Source: Actinomycetes bacterium (GTDB lineage Bacteria > Actinomycetota > Thermoleophilia > Solirubrobacterales > Solirubrobacteraceae). Taken from it: a stretch of 6,783 nt of DNA. The notes under the pieces were generated by a model. It ran no database searches and was not told where the DNA came from. It saw only the letters and a program-made list of their open reading frames with translations. Shown here in pieces: positions 1 to 5,874 of this stretch. The stretch lies in the NCBI GenBank assembly GCA_023405705.1, contig JAEXXR010000058.1, positions 1-6,783 of the forward strand, in the 5' to 3' direction. The number at the start of each line of letters is the position of its first letter. Within the stretch, counting starts at the first letter, position 1. Both the position numbers and the translations under genes were made by a program.

Positions 1-1047
1 CCGTGCGCCGCCGGCACCGCCTACATCCCCGGCCTCGCCGACTTCGTCCCGATGGTCAAGGGCCGCGGCTCGATGGCGCTCGCCGGCCCGCACCTCGTGC
101 GCGCCGCCGTCGGCGAGGACGTGACGCAGGAGGAGCTGGGCGGCTCGCGCGTCCACTGCCGCAAGTCCGGCGTCGGCGACCTGGAGGTCAAGGACGACGA
201 GGAGTGCGTCCTGCGGATCAAGCAGTACCTGTCGTACATGCCGCAGAACTGCGAGGCGCCGCTGCCGATTCGCGCGACCGCAGACCCGGTCGACCGGATG
301 GACGACGAGCTGCTCGACGTGCTGCCGGACTCCAACCGCAAGCCCTACGACATGTACGAGGTGATCCGGCGGATCGTCGACGACGGCGAGTGGTTCGACA
401 TGAAGCCGCAGTGGGCGAAGACGATCATCACGTGCTTCGCGCGCTTCGGCGGGCGGCCGGTCGGGATCGTCGCCAACCAGCCCAAGCAGCTCGGCGGCAT
501 CCTCGACATCGACTCGGCCGACAAGGCGGCGCGGTTCGTCAACCTCTGCAACGCCTATGGGATCCCGCTGCTGTTCCTGCAGGACGTGCCGGGCTTCATG
601 GTCGGCACGAGAGTCGAGGCGGCCGGCATCATCCGTCACGGCGCGAAGATGCTCTACGCGGTCGCCAACGCGACCGTGCCGAAGATCACCGTGATCGTGC
701 GCAAGGCCTACGGCGCCGGCTACTACGTGATGAACGGCAAGGCCTACGAGCCCGACCTGATCGTCGCCTGGCCGAGCGCCGAGATCAGCGTGATGGGCGC
801 CGAGGGCGCCGTCGAGATCGTGATGCGCAGAGTGGTCGAGGAGGCCGAGGACCCGGCCGCCAAGAGAGCCGAGCTGGTCGAGGCCTACCGCAAGATCATC
901 GACGTCTACATCGCCGCCAAGAACGGCATGATCGACGACGTGATCGATCCGCGCGAGACGCGGCCGGTGATCGTCAGAGCGCTGGAGATGGCGGAGGGCA
1001 AGAAGGTCGAACGGCCCTGGAAGCGGCACGGCGTCGTGCCGGTGTGA
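1..1047 (+). CDS. Acyl-CoA carboxylase, carboxyltransferase (beta) subunit, 5'-truncated by the window edge
   Basis: Transfers the carboxyl group from carboxybiotin to an acyl-CoA; the partner would be a biotin carboxylase/BCCP alpha subunit encoded outside the window. Frame 1 is open from base 1 and begins inside the N-terminal crotonase-like half at PCAAGTAYIPGLADF, the oxyanion-hole segment. The C-terminal half has the family motifs ADKAARFVNLCNAYGIPLLF, DVPGFMVGT, the RKAYGAGYYVM oxyanion segment (codons 233-244) and WPSAEISVMGAEGAVEI. About 348 codons are present against roughly 510-530 for the family, so about 170 residues lie upstream. The in-frame ATG at base 52 is internal, not the start. 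The GAEGAVEI segment is closer to propionyl/acetyl-CoA carboxylase than to methylcrotonyl-CoA carboxylase, but the AYGAGYYVM segment fits neither well, so I leave the substrate open. It is followed after 10 nt by the BKACE gene, as the first visible gene of an operon. Family certain; substrate unknown. Confidence 0.95.
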   Translation, partial: PCAAGTAYIPGLADFVPMVKGRGSMALAGPHLVRAAVGEDVTQEELGGSRVHCRKSGVGDLEVKDDEECVLRIKQYLSYMPQNCEAPLPIRATADPVDRMDDELLDVLPDSNRKPYDMYEVIRRIVDDGEWFDMKPQWAKTIITCFARFGGRPVGIVANQPKQLGGILDIDSADKAARFVNLCNAYGIPLLFLQDVPGFMVGTRVEAAGIIRHGAKMLYAVANATVPKITVIVRKAYGAGYYVMNGKAYEPDLIVAWPSAEISVMGAEGAVEIVMRRVVEEAEDPAAKRAELVEAYRKIIDVYIAAKNGMIDDVIDPRETRPVIVRALEMAEGKKVERPWKRHGVVPV

Positions 1048-1057
1048 GGAGAACTCT

Positions 1058-1996
1058 GTGAGCCTGAACGATCCCGTCATCGTCACCTGCTCGATCTCGG
1101 GCGCGATCGCCAACCGGGACCAGTGCCCGGCGATCCCCTACACGCCCGAGGAGTACGCGGCGGAGGCGCGCCGCGCCGTCGACGAGGGCGCGTCGATGAT
1201 CCACATCCACGCGCGCACGCCCGACGGCACGCCCTCCTACGAGATCGAGGACTTCCGCGCGATCACGGAGGCGATCCTCGCCGAGGTCGGCGACGTGATC
1301 ATCAACTTCTCGACCGGCGCGCTCGGCGTCTCGCTCGAGAAGCGGATCGCCTACCTGCGCGCGCTGAAGCCCGACGTCGCCGCGCTCAACATGGGCTCGA
1401 TGAACTACGCGAAGTACTCGAGGAGACGCAGAGACTTCGTCTTCCACACCGTCTTCGAGAACAGCTTCGAGACGATCATCACGCTGCTGAGAGCGATGAA
1501 CGAGGAGGGGATCAAGCCCGAGCACGAGTGCTTCGACACGGGCCACATCGCCAACCTCGACCCGTTGCTGCACATGGGGATCCTCAGCGAGCCGCTGCAG
1601 ATCTCGTGCGTGATGGGCGTGACCGGCGGCATCCGCCCGACGGCGCGCAACCTCGCGCACATGGCCGAGAACGTCCCCGGCGGACCCGACGGCCCCAACG
1701 AGTGGGGCGTGATCGGGATCGCGCGCGACCAGTGGACGCTGATCGCGACGGCGCTGACGCTCGGCGGCAACGTCCGCGCCGGCCTGGAGGACAACTTCTA
1801 CCTCCCGGACGGCACGATGGCCCGCTCCAACGGCGACCTGATCGCGCAGGCCGCGCGGATGGCGCAGGACGTCGGCCGCCGCGTCGCGACGGTCGCGGAG
1901 GCACGCGAGATGCTGCGGGTTCCTCGCCGAGAGGCTCGGAACCCGTCGGAGGAACTCGCCCAGGGGGATCGCTCTTCCACGGAGGCCGCTCGATGA
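1058..1996 (+). CDS. BKACE (DUF849) family beta-keto acid cleavage enzyme
   Basis: Family enzymes condense a beta-keto acid with acetyl-CoA and cleave it to acetoacetate plus a new acyl-CoA, using a Zn ion in a TIM barrel; the type enzyme is Kce of lysine fermentation. Visible motifs are HIHAR (H49, H51: Zn ligands), INFSTGALG, ALNMGSMNY, ECFDTGHI (E157), VMGVTGG and R240/E244/D245. With the Kce numbering I recall (H46, H48, E143, R226, E230, D231) the offsets are a steady +3 then +14, so the catalytic set is complete. Position 17, which aligns with Kce Glu14, is Ile, arguing against 3-keto-5-aminohexanoate as substrate. Start is GTG 1058 with AGGAGA at 1047-1052, 5 nt upstream. The stop overlaps the next start (ATGA at 1993-1996). 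Conserved sequence ends near residue 288; residues 289-312 are a low-complexity tail with atypical codons (see the palindrome). Family certain; substrate not determinable. Confidence 0.95.
   Translation: MSLNDPVIVTCSISGAIANRDQCPAIPYTPEEYAAEARRAVDEGASMIHIHARTPDGTPSYEIEDFRAITEAILAEVGDVIINFSTGALGVSLEKRIAYLRALKPDVAALNMGSMNYAKYSRRRRDFVFHTVFENSFETIITLLRAMNEEGIKPEHECFDTGHIANLDPLLHMGILSEPLQISCVMGVTGGIRPTARNLAHMAENVPGGPDGPNEWGVIGIARDQWTLIATALTLGGNVRAGLEDNFYLPDGTMARSNGDLIAQAARMAQDVGRRVATVAEAREMLRVPRREARNPSEELAQGDRSSTEAAR
1916..1957 (+). repeat. Palindromic element in the 3' tail of the BKACE gene, two mutually exclusive stems
   Basis: Bases 1916-1923 (CGGGTTCC) pair perfectly with 1938-1945 (GGAACCCG). 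Inside lie a symmetric TC/TC internal loop, a GCC/GGC stem and a GAGA (GNRA-type) tetraloop at 1929-1932. Alternatively GTTCCTC at 1919-1925 pairs with GAGGAAC at 1949-1955, so the left arm can choose between two partners. No T-tract follows, so it is not a classical terminator. The codons read across it (GTT, CCT, CGA, GCT) are AT-ending, unlike the rest of the gene. This suggests a formerly intergenic or inserted repeat read as protein. Its role is unknown; it lies about 50 nt ahead of the next gene's start. Confidence 0.6.
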
Positions 1997-3246
1997 CCGG
2001 GGCTGCGCAGGGCAGAGGCCCGCTCGCCGGCCTCAGAGTCCTGGACCTCTCGCGCTTGCTGCCGGGCCCGTTCTGCTCGCTGCTGCTGGCAGACCTCGGC
2101 GCCGAGGTGCTGAAGGTCGAGGACACCGGCATGGGCGACTACGTGCGCTGGTCGCCGCCGTACGTCGAGGGCGTCGAGGACAGCGCCAGATCGGCGCTGT
2201 TCCTGGCGCTCAACCGCAACAAGCGCTCGATCCGAGTCGACCTCAAGTCCGAGCAGGGCAGGGAGGTGCTGCTGCGGCTGGCGCGCGACTACGACGTGCT
2301 GCTGGAGTCGTTCCGCCCCGGCGTGCTCGACCGGCTCGGGGTCGGATACGACCGCCTCAAGCAGGAGAATCCGGGCCTCGTGTACTGCGCCATCACCGGA
2401 TACGGGCAGGACGGCCCGCTCCGGGACCGCGCCGGCCACGACATGAACTACCTGGGCCTGAACGGCGTGCTGGCGCTGACCGGCGAGGCCGGCGGCCCGC
2501 CGGTCCAGGCGGCGGCGCAGATCGCCGACGTCGGCGGCGGCGCGCTGATGGCCGCGGTCGGGATCCTCGCCGCGCTGCGCGAGCGCGAGCGGTCGGGGGA
2601 GGGCCAGGTCGTCGACGTCTCGATGACCGACGGCGCGCTGTCGTGGCTGGCGATGCTCGCCGCGCAGCACCTCAACGACCCGGCCGGCACGCCGCTGCGC
2701 CGCGGCCAGCTGCCGCTGTCGGGCTCGCTGCTCTGCTACCGCCCGTACGCCTGCTCGGACGGCTGGGTGACGCTCGGCGCGCTGGAGCCGAAGTTCTGGA
2801 AGGCGTGGTGCCGCGGCGTCGGGCGCGAGGACCTGGTCGAGAAGCAGTTCGAGGGCCCGGGCTCTGACGCGCATGCCGAGGTCGAGCGGATCTTCGCCGC
2901 CCGCACGCGCGCGGAGTGGGAGGCGTTCGCGGCCGAGCACGACTGCTGCATGGAGCCGCTGCTGGAGCTGGAGGAGGCGCTCGACTCCGAGCTGGTGAGC
3001 GCGCGCGAGATGGTCGTCGCGCTCGACCAGCCCGGCGCCGCCGCGCCGGTGCGCCTGCTCGGCCTGCCGGTCAAGCTCAGCCGCACGCCCGGCGACCCGA
3101 CGCGCGCGCCCGGTCCGGCGCTCGGCGGCGACACCGACGACGTGCTCGCGGCGGCCGGCTACTCGGCCGAGGAGATCGCCGCCCTGAAGGAGTCGGGCGC
3201 CGTGGCAGGCCCGGCCGCGGGCGTCCAGGGGTCGTTCCTTGGCTGA
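1993..3246 (+). CDS. Family III CoA-transferase-fold protein (CaiB/BaiF), with alpha-methylacyl-CoA racemase-type active site
   Basis: 417 residues. The N-terminus PLAGLRVLDLSRLLPGPFCS and LADLGAEVLKVE is the standard family III opening (CoA-binding Rossmann part), followed by NRNKRSIRVDLKSEQG, a GYGQDGPLRDRAGHD segment and GQVVDVSMTDG. The residues matching the M. tuberculosis racemase MCR triad as I recall it (H126, D156, E241) are H149 in AGHDMNY, D179 in IADVGGG and E265 in GALEPKFW. The H-D spacing is exactly 30 as in MCR. This favours 2-methylacyl-CoA epimerisation, though CoA transfer between acids uses the same fold and Asp, so transferase activity remains possible. Start is ATG 1993 with GGAGG at 1981-1985; it overlaps the BKACE stop by 4 nt, implying translational coupling. 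The protein is about 50 residues longer than MCR, with an extra stretch near residues 45-65 and an Ala/Gly-rich C-terminus. It is cytosolic, with no signal or TM segment. Confidence 0.92.
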   Translation: MTGAAQGRGPLAGLRVLDLSRLLPGPFCSLLLADLGAEVLKVEDTGMGDYVRWSPPYVEGVEDSARSALFLALNRNKRSIRVDLKSEQGREVLLRLARDYDVLLESFRPGVLDRLGVGYDRLKQENPGLVYCAITGYGQDGPLRDRAGHDMNYLGLNGVLALTGEAGGPPVQAAAQIADVGGGALMAAVGILAALRERERSGEGQVVDVSMTDGALSWLAMLAAQHLNDPAGTPLRRGQLPLSGSLLCYRPYACSDGWVTLGALEPKFWKAWCRGVGREDLVEKQFEGPGSDAHAEVERIFAARTRAEWEAFAAEHDCCMEPLLELEEALDSELVSAREMVVALDQPGAAAPVRLLGLPVKLSRTPGDPTRAPGPALGGDTDDVLAAAGYSAEEIAALKESGAVAGPAAGVQGSFLG

Positions 3247-3275
3247 CGCAGCACCCGCACCGCAGGGCGCAGCCG

Positions 3276-3297
3276 CCGCGGGGCCGACGCCCCGCGG
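3276..3297 (+). promoter_or_regulatory. Perfect 9-bp GC hairpin ahead of the MerR start
   Basis: CCGCGGGGC at 3276-3284 pairs with GCCCCGCGG at 3289-3297 around a CGAC loop. No T-run follows, so a simple intrinsic terminator is unlikely. Its 3' arm overlaps the first two bases of GGGAG (3296-3300), the best ribosome-binding candidate for ATG 3305, so the folded RNA would partly mask that site. If translation instead starts at TTG 3239 the hairpin lies within coding sequence. The structure is seen directly; the regulatory role is inferred. Confidence 0.45.
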
Positions 3298-3304
3298 GAG
3301 CGGC

Positions 3305-4003
3305 ATGCTGAAGATGAGCCAGCTGGCCGAGCGCTCCGGCGTCTCGGCCGGCACGATCAAGCACTACCTGCGCGAGGGCCTGCTCGGCGACCAGGCCGAC
3401 GTCGTGCGCACGAGCCGCAACATGGCCTACTACCCGGCCGGCTTCGTCGACCGGATCCGGCTGATCAAGCGGCTGCAGGAGGAGCGCTTCATGCCGCTGC
3501 GGGTGATCCGCGACGCGCTGCGCGACGACCCGGACCGGCTCGCCGCGCTGATCGAGCTGGAGGACCGCATCATCGAGCGGGCGACCCAGCAGAGCGAGCA
3601 GACCCGCACCTCGCACGCCGAGGTCGACGAGCGCTACGACGTCCCCGCCGACGTGCTGGAGCGGATGCGCGCGATCGGCGTGCTGACCCCGACCGAGCGC
3701 GGCTACGACGCCGACGACGTCGCGATCGTCGAGGCGATCTCGCGCTTCCGCGCCGGCGGCTTCGAGGAGGCGATCGGCTTCACCGTCTACGACACGATCC
3801 GCTACCGCGAGGCGCTCCAGCCGCTGGTCGAGGAGGAGGTCGGCACGCTGCTGCACCGCCTCGCCGGCCGCGTCGACCCCGATCGCGCCGTCGAGATCGT
3901 CGCCTCCGCCACCGAGCCGCTGCGCGAGCTGATCGGCGCGCTCCACTCCAAGCTCCTGCTCGCCGAGCTGCGCCGCCAGCGCGACGAGCGCCGCGAAGGC
4001 TGA
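3305..4003 (+). CDS. MerR-family transcriptional regulator
   Basis: 232 residues from ATG 3305. Residues 1-27 form the MerR helix-turn-helix: MLKMSQLAERSGVSAGTIKH followed by YLREGLL. A wing follows, with RNMAYYPAGFVDRIRLIKRL and an ERFMPLRVIRDAL helix to about residue 72, then a helical linker. Residues about 104-160 look like a second, degenerate MerR-type module (VPADVLERMRAIGVLTP, ERGYDADDVAIVEAISRFR, AGGFEEA). No Cys-rich metal-binding loop is visible, so a metal sensor is unlikely; an acyl-CoA or other organic ligand is inferred. An in-frame TTG at 3239 would overlap the preceding stop by 8 nt and add a 22-residue Ala/Pro-rich leader. I prefer ATG 3305 because the HTH begins there and GGGAG lies 4 nt upstream. 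As last gene of the catabolic operon it probably controls that operon, much as MerR-type LiuR controls the liu leucine/isovalerate genes of Pseudomonas. Confidence 0.88.
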   Translation: MLKMSQLAERSGVSAGTIKHYLREGLLGDQADVVRTSRNMAYYPAGFVDRIRLIKRLQEERFMPLRVIRDALRDDPDRLAALIELEDRIIERATQQSEQTRTSHAEVDERYDVPADVLERMRAIGVLTPTERGYDADDVAIVEAISRFRAGGFEEAIGFTVYDTIRYREALQPLVEEEVGTLLHRLAGRVDPDRAVEIVASATEPLRELIGALHSKLLLAELRRQRDERREG

Positions 4004-4010
4004 CCCGCGC

Positions 4011-4943
4011 TCACCAGACGGCGCTGTGCTGCTCCATCACGCCGAAGGCCTCGGCGAGCTGGACGCCGCCGGGGAGGAGGCCCGTGAAGGTGCCGAACGG
4101 CTGGCGGTAGGAGCTGCGCACGAGCAGCATGTTCTCGGTCCGCTCGCGCACCGACTCGGAGGCGAAGCGCAGCTCGCCGCCGTCGGCCGGGGTCGCGACC
4201 GAGGAGAGGTCGGCGGCGAAGAGGGCCGGCGCGGCCTCGAGCGGCTCGCCGTCGAGCCAGACGGTCCGCTCGCTGCCGCCCGCGGCGGCGTCGTGGATGC
4301 CGTCGACGAGGTTCCAGGCGGCGCTGCGGCCGTCCGCGGTGCGCCCGACGCCGGCGCTCCAGCGCCAGTCGGTGCGGCGGGCGTGGTAGCCCGCGCTGTC
4401 GTCGACGACGGCGAGCCCGTCGAGCGCGAAGGAGCGGGCGCCGATCCGCACCGCGCCGCGCGCCGGCACGCCGCCCTGCTTGCGCGTCCAGACGTAGGCG
4501 CCGCCGTGCGGGGAGACGGTCTCGACGCCGTCGGCCTCCTCGATCGCCAGGTCGATCTCGACGGCCGTGCCGTCACCGGCCGCGGTGTCGGCGACCCGCG
4601 CGACGCCCGGCAGCCGCTCCATGTCGAGCGAGACCTTGCCGGGGGAGAGGCGGGTGCGCTCGTGCAGCCGCCGCCCCTCGCGGTCCCAGACGGCCCAGAA
4701 CGACTGCGCCGCGACGCCGACGCGCGCGAGCCCGACGCACAGCATCAACTCCGGTCCGTACAGCCCGACGTAGCGCCACCGCTTGAGCGGCCGTGCGCCA
4801 CGCAGCAGCGGCATCCGCGCCGGCGGCAGCGGCAGCGCGGCGAGCGGGGCGGGGCGTACGGCGCCGTAGGGGGCGCGCCACGGTCCGAACGGCGTGGCGA
4901 CAGCCGGGCCGGACGCTGCTGTCTCGTCGGTCGATGACGCCAT
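4011..4943 (-). CDS. DUF2804 family protein of unknown function
   Basis: 310 residues from ATG at 4943 on the minus strand. Recognisable DUF2804 signatures are RPLKRWRYVGLYGPELMLC (51-69), QSFWAVWDR (80-88), AYVWTRKQG, WNLVDGIHD, and the C-terminal SSYRQPFGTFTGLLPGG leading to GVMEQHSAVW at the very end. No signal peptide or TM helix is visible; the Trp/Gly-rich alternating pattern suggests a beta-rich fold (inference). No enzymatic role is established for the family that I know of. Upstream in-frame sequence runs through the divergent promoter and into the amidase gene, so it is not coding; GGAAGG lies about 12 nt before the ATG, a slightly distant Shine-Dalgarno. The gene is divergent from the amidase-TetR pair and shares its putative operator. 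It converges on the MerR gene with only 7 nt between the stops. Confidence 0.88.
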   Translation of the reverse strand: MASSTDETAASGPAVATPFGPWRAPYGAVRPAPLAALPLPPARMPLLRGARPLKRWRYVGLYGPELMLCVGLARVGVAAQSFWAVWDREGRRLHERTRLSPGKVSLDMERLPGVARVADTAAGDGTAVEIDLAIEEADGVETVSPHGGAYVWTRKQGGVPARGAVRIGARSFALDGLAVVDDSAGYHARRTDWRWSAGVGRTADGRSAAWNLVDGIHDAAAGGSERTVWLDGEPLEAAPALFAADLSSVATPADGGELRFASESVRERTENMLLVRSSYRQPFGTFTGLLPGGVQLAEAFGVMEQHSAVW

Positions 4944-5016
4944 CTCGCTGCGGTATCCTTCCGGCTCTGGGATTGACTGACCAGTCAATCTGTACTGCCT
5001 TGGAGGATCACCACCC
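4944..5016. promoter_or_regulatory. Divergent intergenic promoter region between DUF2804 and amidase genes
   Basis: This is the only clear divergent gap in the window, 73 bp, and markedly more AT-rich than its surroundings. It must carry both promoters. TTGACT occurs on each strand as part of the palindrome (4973-4978 plus, 4988-4983 minus) and resembles a -35 hexamer, but I see no convincing -10 at the right distance on either strand. GGAGGA at 5002-5007 is the ribosome site of the GTG start at 5017. Confidence 0.6.
4971..4990. promoter_or_regulatory. Putative TetR operator, 20-bp palindrome
   Basis: The arms GATTGACTG and CAGTCAATC are perfect 9-bp inverted repeats separated by AC. Size and symmetry fit a TetR-family dimer site, and the TGACTG-CAGTCA core resembles operators I know from FadR/AcrR-like regulators. 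It sits in the divergent gap, overlapping the likely -35 zone of both directions. A TetR gene is the second gene of the rightward transcript, so autorepression plus control of DUF2804 is the simplest reading. The palindrome is observed; the binding protein is inferred. Confidence 0.7.
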
Positions 5017-5874
5017 GTGCGCGTCGCGGCGATCCAGATGAACTCTACTGAGGACCGCGACCGCAACCTCGCAGTCGCCGACCGCCTCGTGCGGGCCGCC
5101 GCCGCAGACGGCGCGACGCTCGTCGCCCTGCCGGAGAAGTGGAGCGTGCTCGGCACCCCGGAGCAGCTCGCGGCCGGGGCGGAGCCGCTCGACGGCCCCG
5201 CGATCTCGTGGGCCCGCGCGACCGCGCGCGAGCTGGGCGTCGACCTCGTCGCCGGCTCGATCGCCGAGCGCGCCGAGGGCCGCGAGAAGTCGCTCAACAC
5301 GAGCGTCCACGTCGGTCCCGACGGCGAGATCCGCGCGATCTACCGCAAGGTCCACCTGTTCGACGTCGAGGTCGGCGGGAGGGTCTACCGCGAGTCCGAC
5401 GCCGAGGACCCGGGGGAGGAGCTGGTGACCAGCGAGCTGGCCGCGCGCGACGCCGACGGCGCGCCGGTCGGGCTGGGGATGGGCGTCTGCTACGACCTGC
5501 GCTTCCCGGAGCTGTTCCGCATCCTCGCGCTGCGCGGCGCGCGCGTCGTCACGCTGCCGTCGGCCTTCACGCTCGCGACGACCCGCGACCACTGGGAGGT
5601 GCTGCTGCGGGCGCGCGCGATCGAGAACCAGTGCTTCATGGTCGCGCCCAACCAGATCGGCGTCTCGCCGCCCGGCAACCGCTCCGGCGGCCGCTCGCTG
5701 ATCGTCGACCCGTGGGGCCTCGTGCTGGCGACCGCGCCCGACGACGAGACGCACGTCGTCGCCGACCTCGACCTCGGCCGCCTCGCGGAGATCCGCGCGA
5801 GCCTGCCGTCGCTCGCCAACCGCCGGCCGCGCGCGTACGCGTGGCCCGAGGCGCGGATGGAGGCGGCGGCCTGA
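5017..5874 (+). CDS. Carbon-nitrogen hydrolase (nitrilase superfamily amidase, Nit1/Nit2-like)
   Basis: 285 residues, the normal size for a single-domain Nit amidase. The catalytic Glu-Lys-Cys triad is visible: E40 in ALPEKWS, K111 in YRKVHLFDVEV, C158 in GVCYDLRFPELFR. RGARVVTLPSAFT, HWEVLLRARAIENQCFMVAPNQ and SLIVDPWG are also standard. HLFDVEV followed by YRES is typical of the branch with deaminated-glutathione amidase and omega-amidase, so hydrolysis of a small carboxyamide (housekeeping metabolite repair) is the best guess. Genuine nitrile hydrolysis is unlikely. Start is GTG 5017, with GGAGGA 9 nt upstream and MRVAAIQMNS matching the family N-terminus. It is cytosolic. It overlaps the TetR start by one base (TGATG). 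Co-transcription with a regulator and divergence from DUF2804 suggest its substrate is tied to that module. Family certain, substrate uncertain. Confidence 0.95.
   Translation: MRVAAIQMNSTEDRDRNLAVADRLVRAAAADGATLVALPEKWSVLGTPEQLAAGAEPLDGPAISWARATARELGVDLVAGSIAERAEGREKSLNTSVHVGPDGEIRAIYRKVHLFDVEVGGRVYRESDAEDPGEELVTSELAARDADGAPVGLGMGVCYDLRFPELFRILALRGARVVTLPSAFTLATTRDHWEVLLRARAIENQCFMVAPNQIGVSPPGNRSGGRSLIVDPWGLVLATAPDDETHVVADLDLGRLAEIRASLPSLANRRPRAYAWPEARMEAAA

Noticed and set aside
1123..1992. In-frame upstream extension of the racemase-type ORF, starting at 1123
   Set aside because: It overlaps the well-conserved BKACE gene in another frame, and its translation is Arg/Gly-rich junk. ATG 1993 has the Shine-Dalgarno and the family N-terminus.
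1798..3360. Long 520-codon open frame on the minus strand
   Set aside because: It is antisense to the racemase-type gene, Arg/Ala/Gln/His-rich, matches no family, and is expected in DNA with extreme third-position GC bias.
3986..4012. Possible bidirectional terminator between the convergent MerR and DUF2804 genes (GAGCGC / GCGCTC)
   Set aside because: Only 6-bp arms around a 15-nt loop, no T-tract on either strand, and such short GC repeats are common by chance here.
4026..4937. 303-codon plus-strand frame opposite DUF2804
   Set aside because: Low-complexity Ala/Gly/Arg/Asp translation with no motif, whereas the minus strand carries clear DUF2804 signatures.
4944..5300. 119-codon N-terminal extension of the DUF2804 ORF
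   Set aside because: It crosses the divergent promoter with its palindrome and overlaps the amidase 5' end. The DUF2804 N-terminus fits ATG 4943.
5139..5873. Extension of the TetR ORF back to 5139
   Set aside because: Arg-rich shadow of the amidase gene in another frame; TetR proteins start about 10 residues before the HTH, as at ATG 5874.
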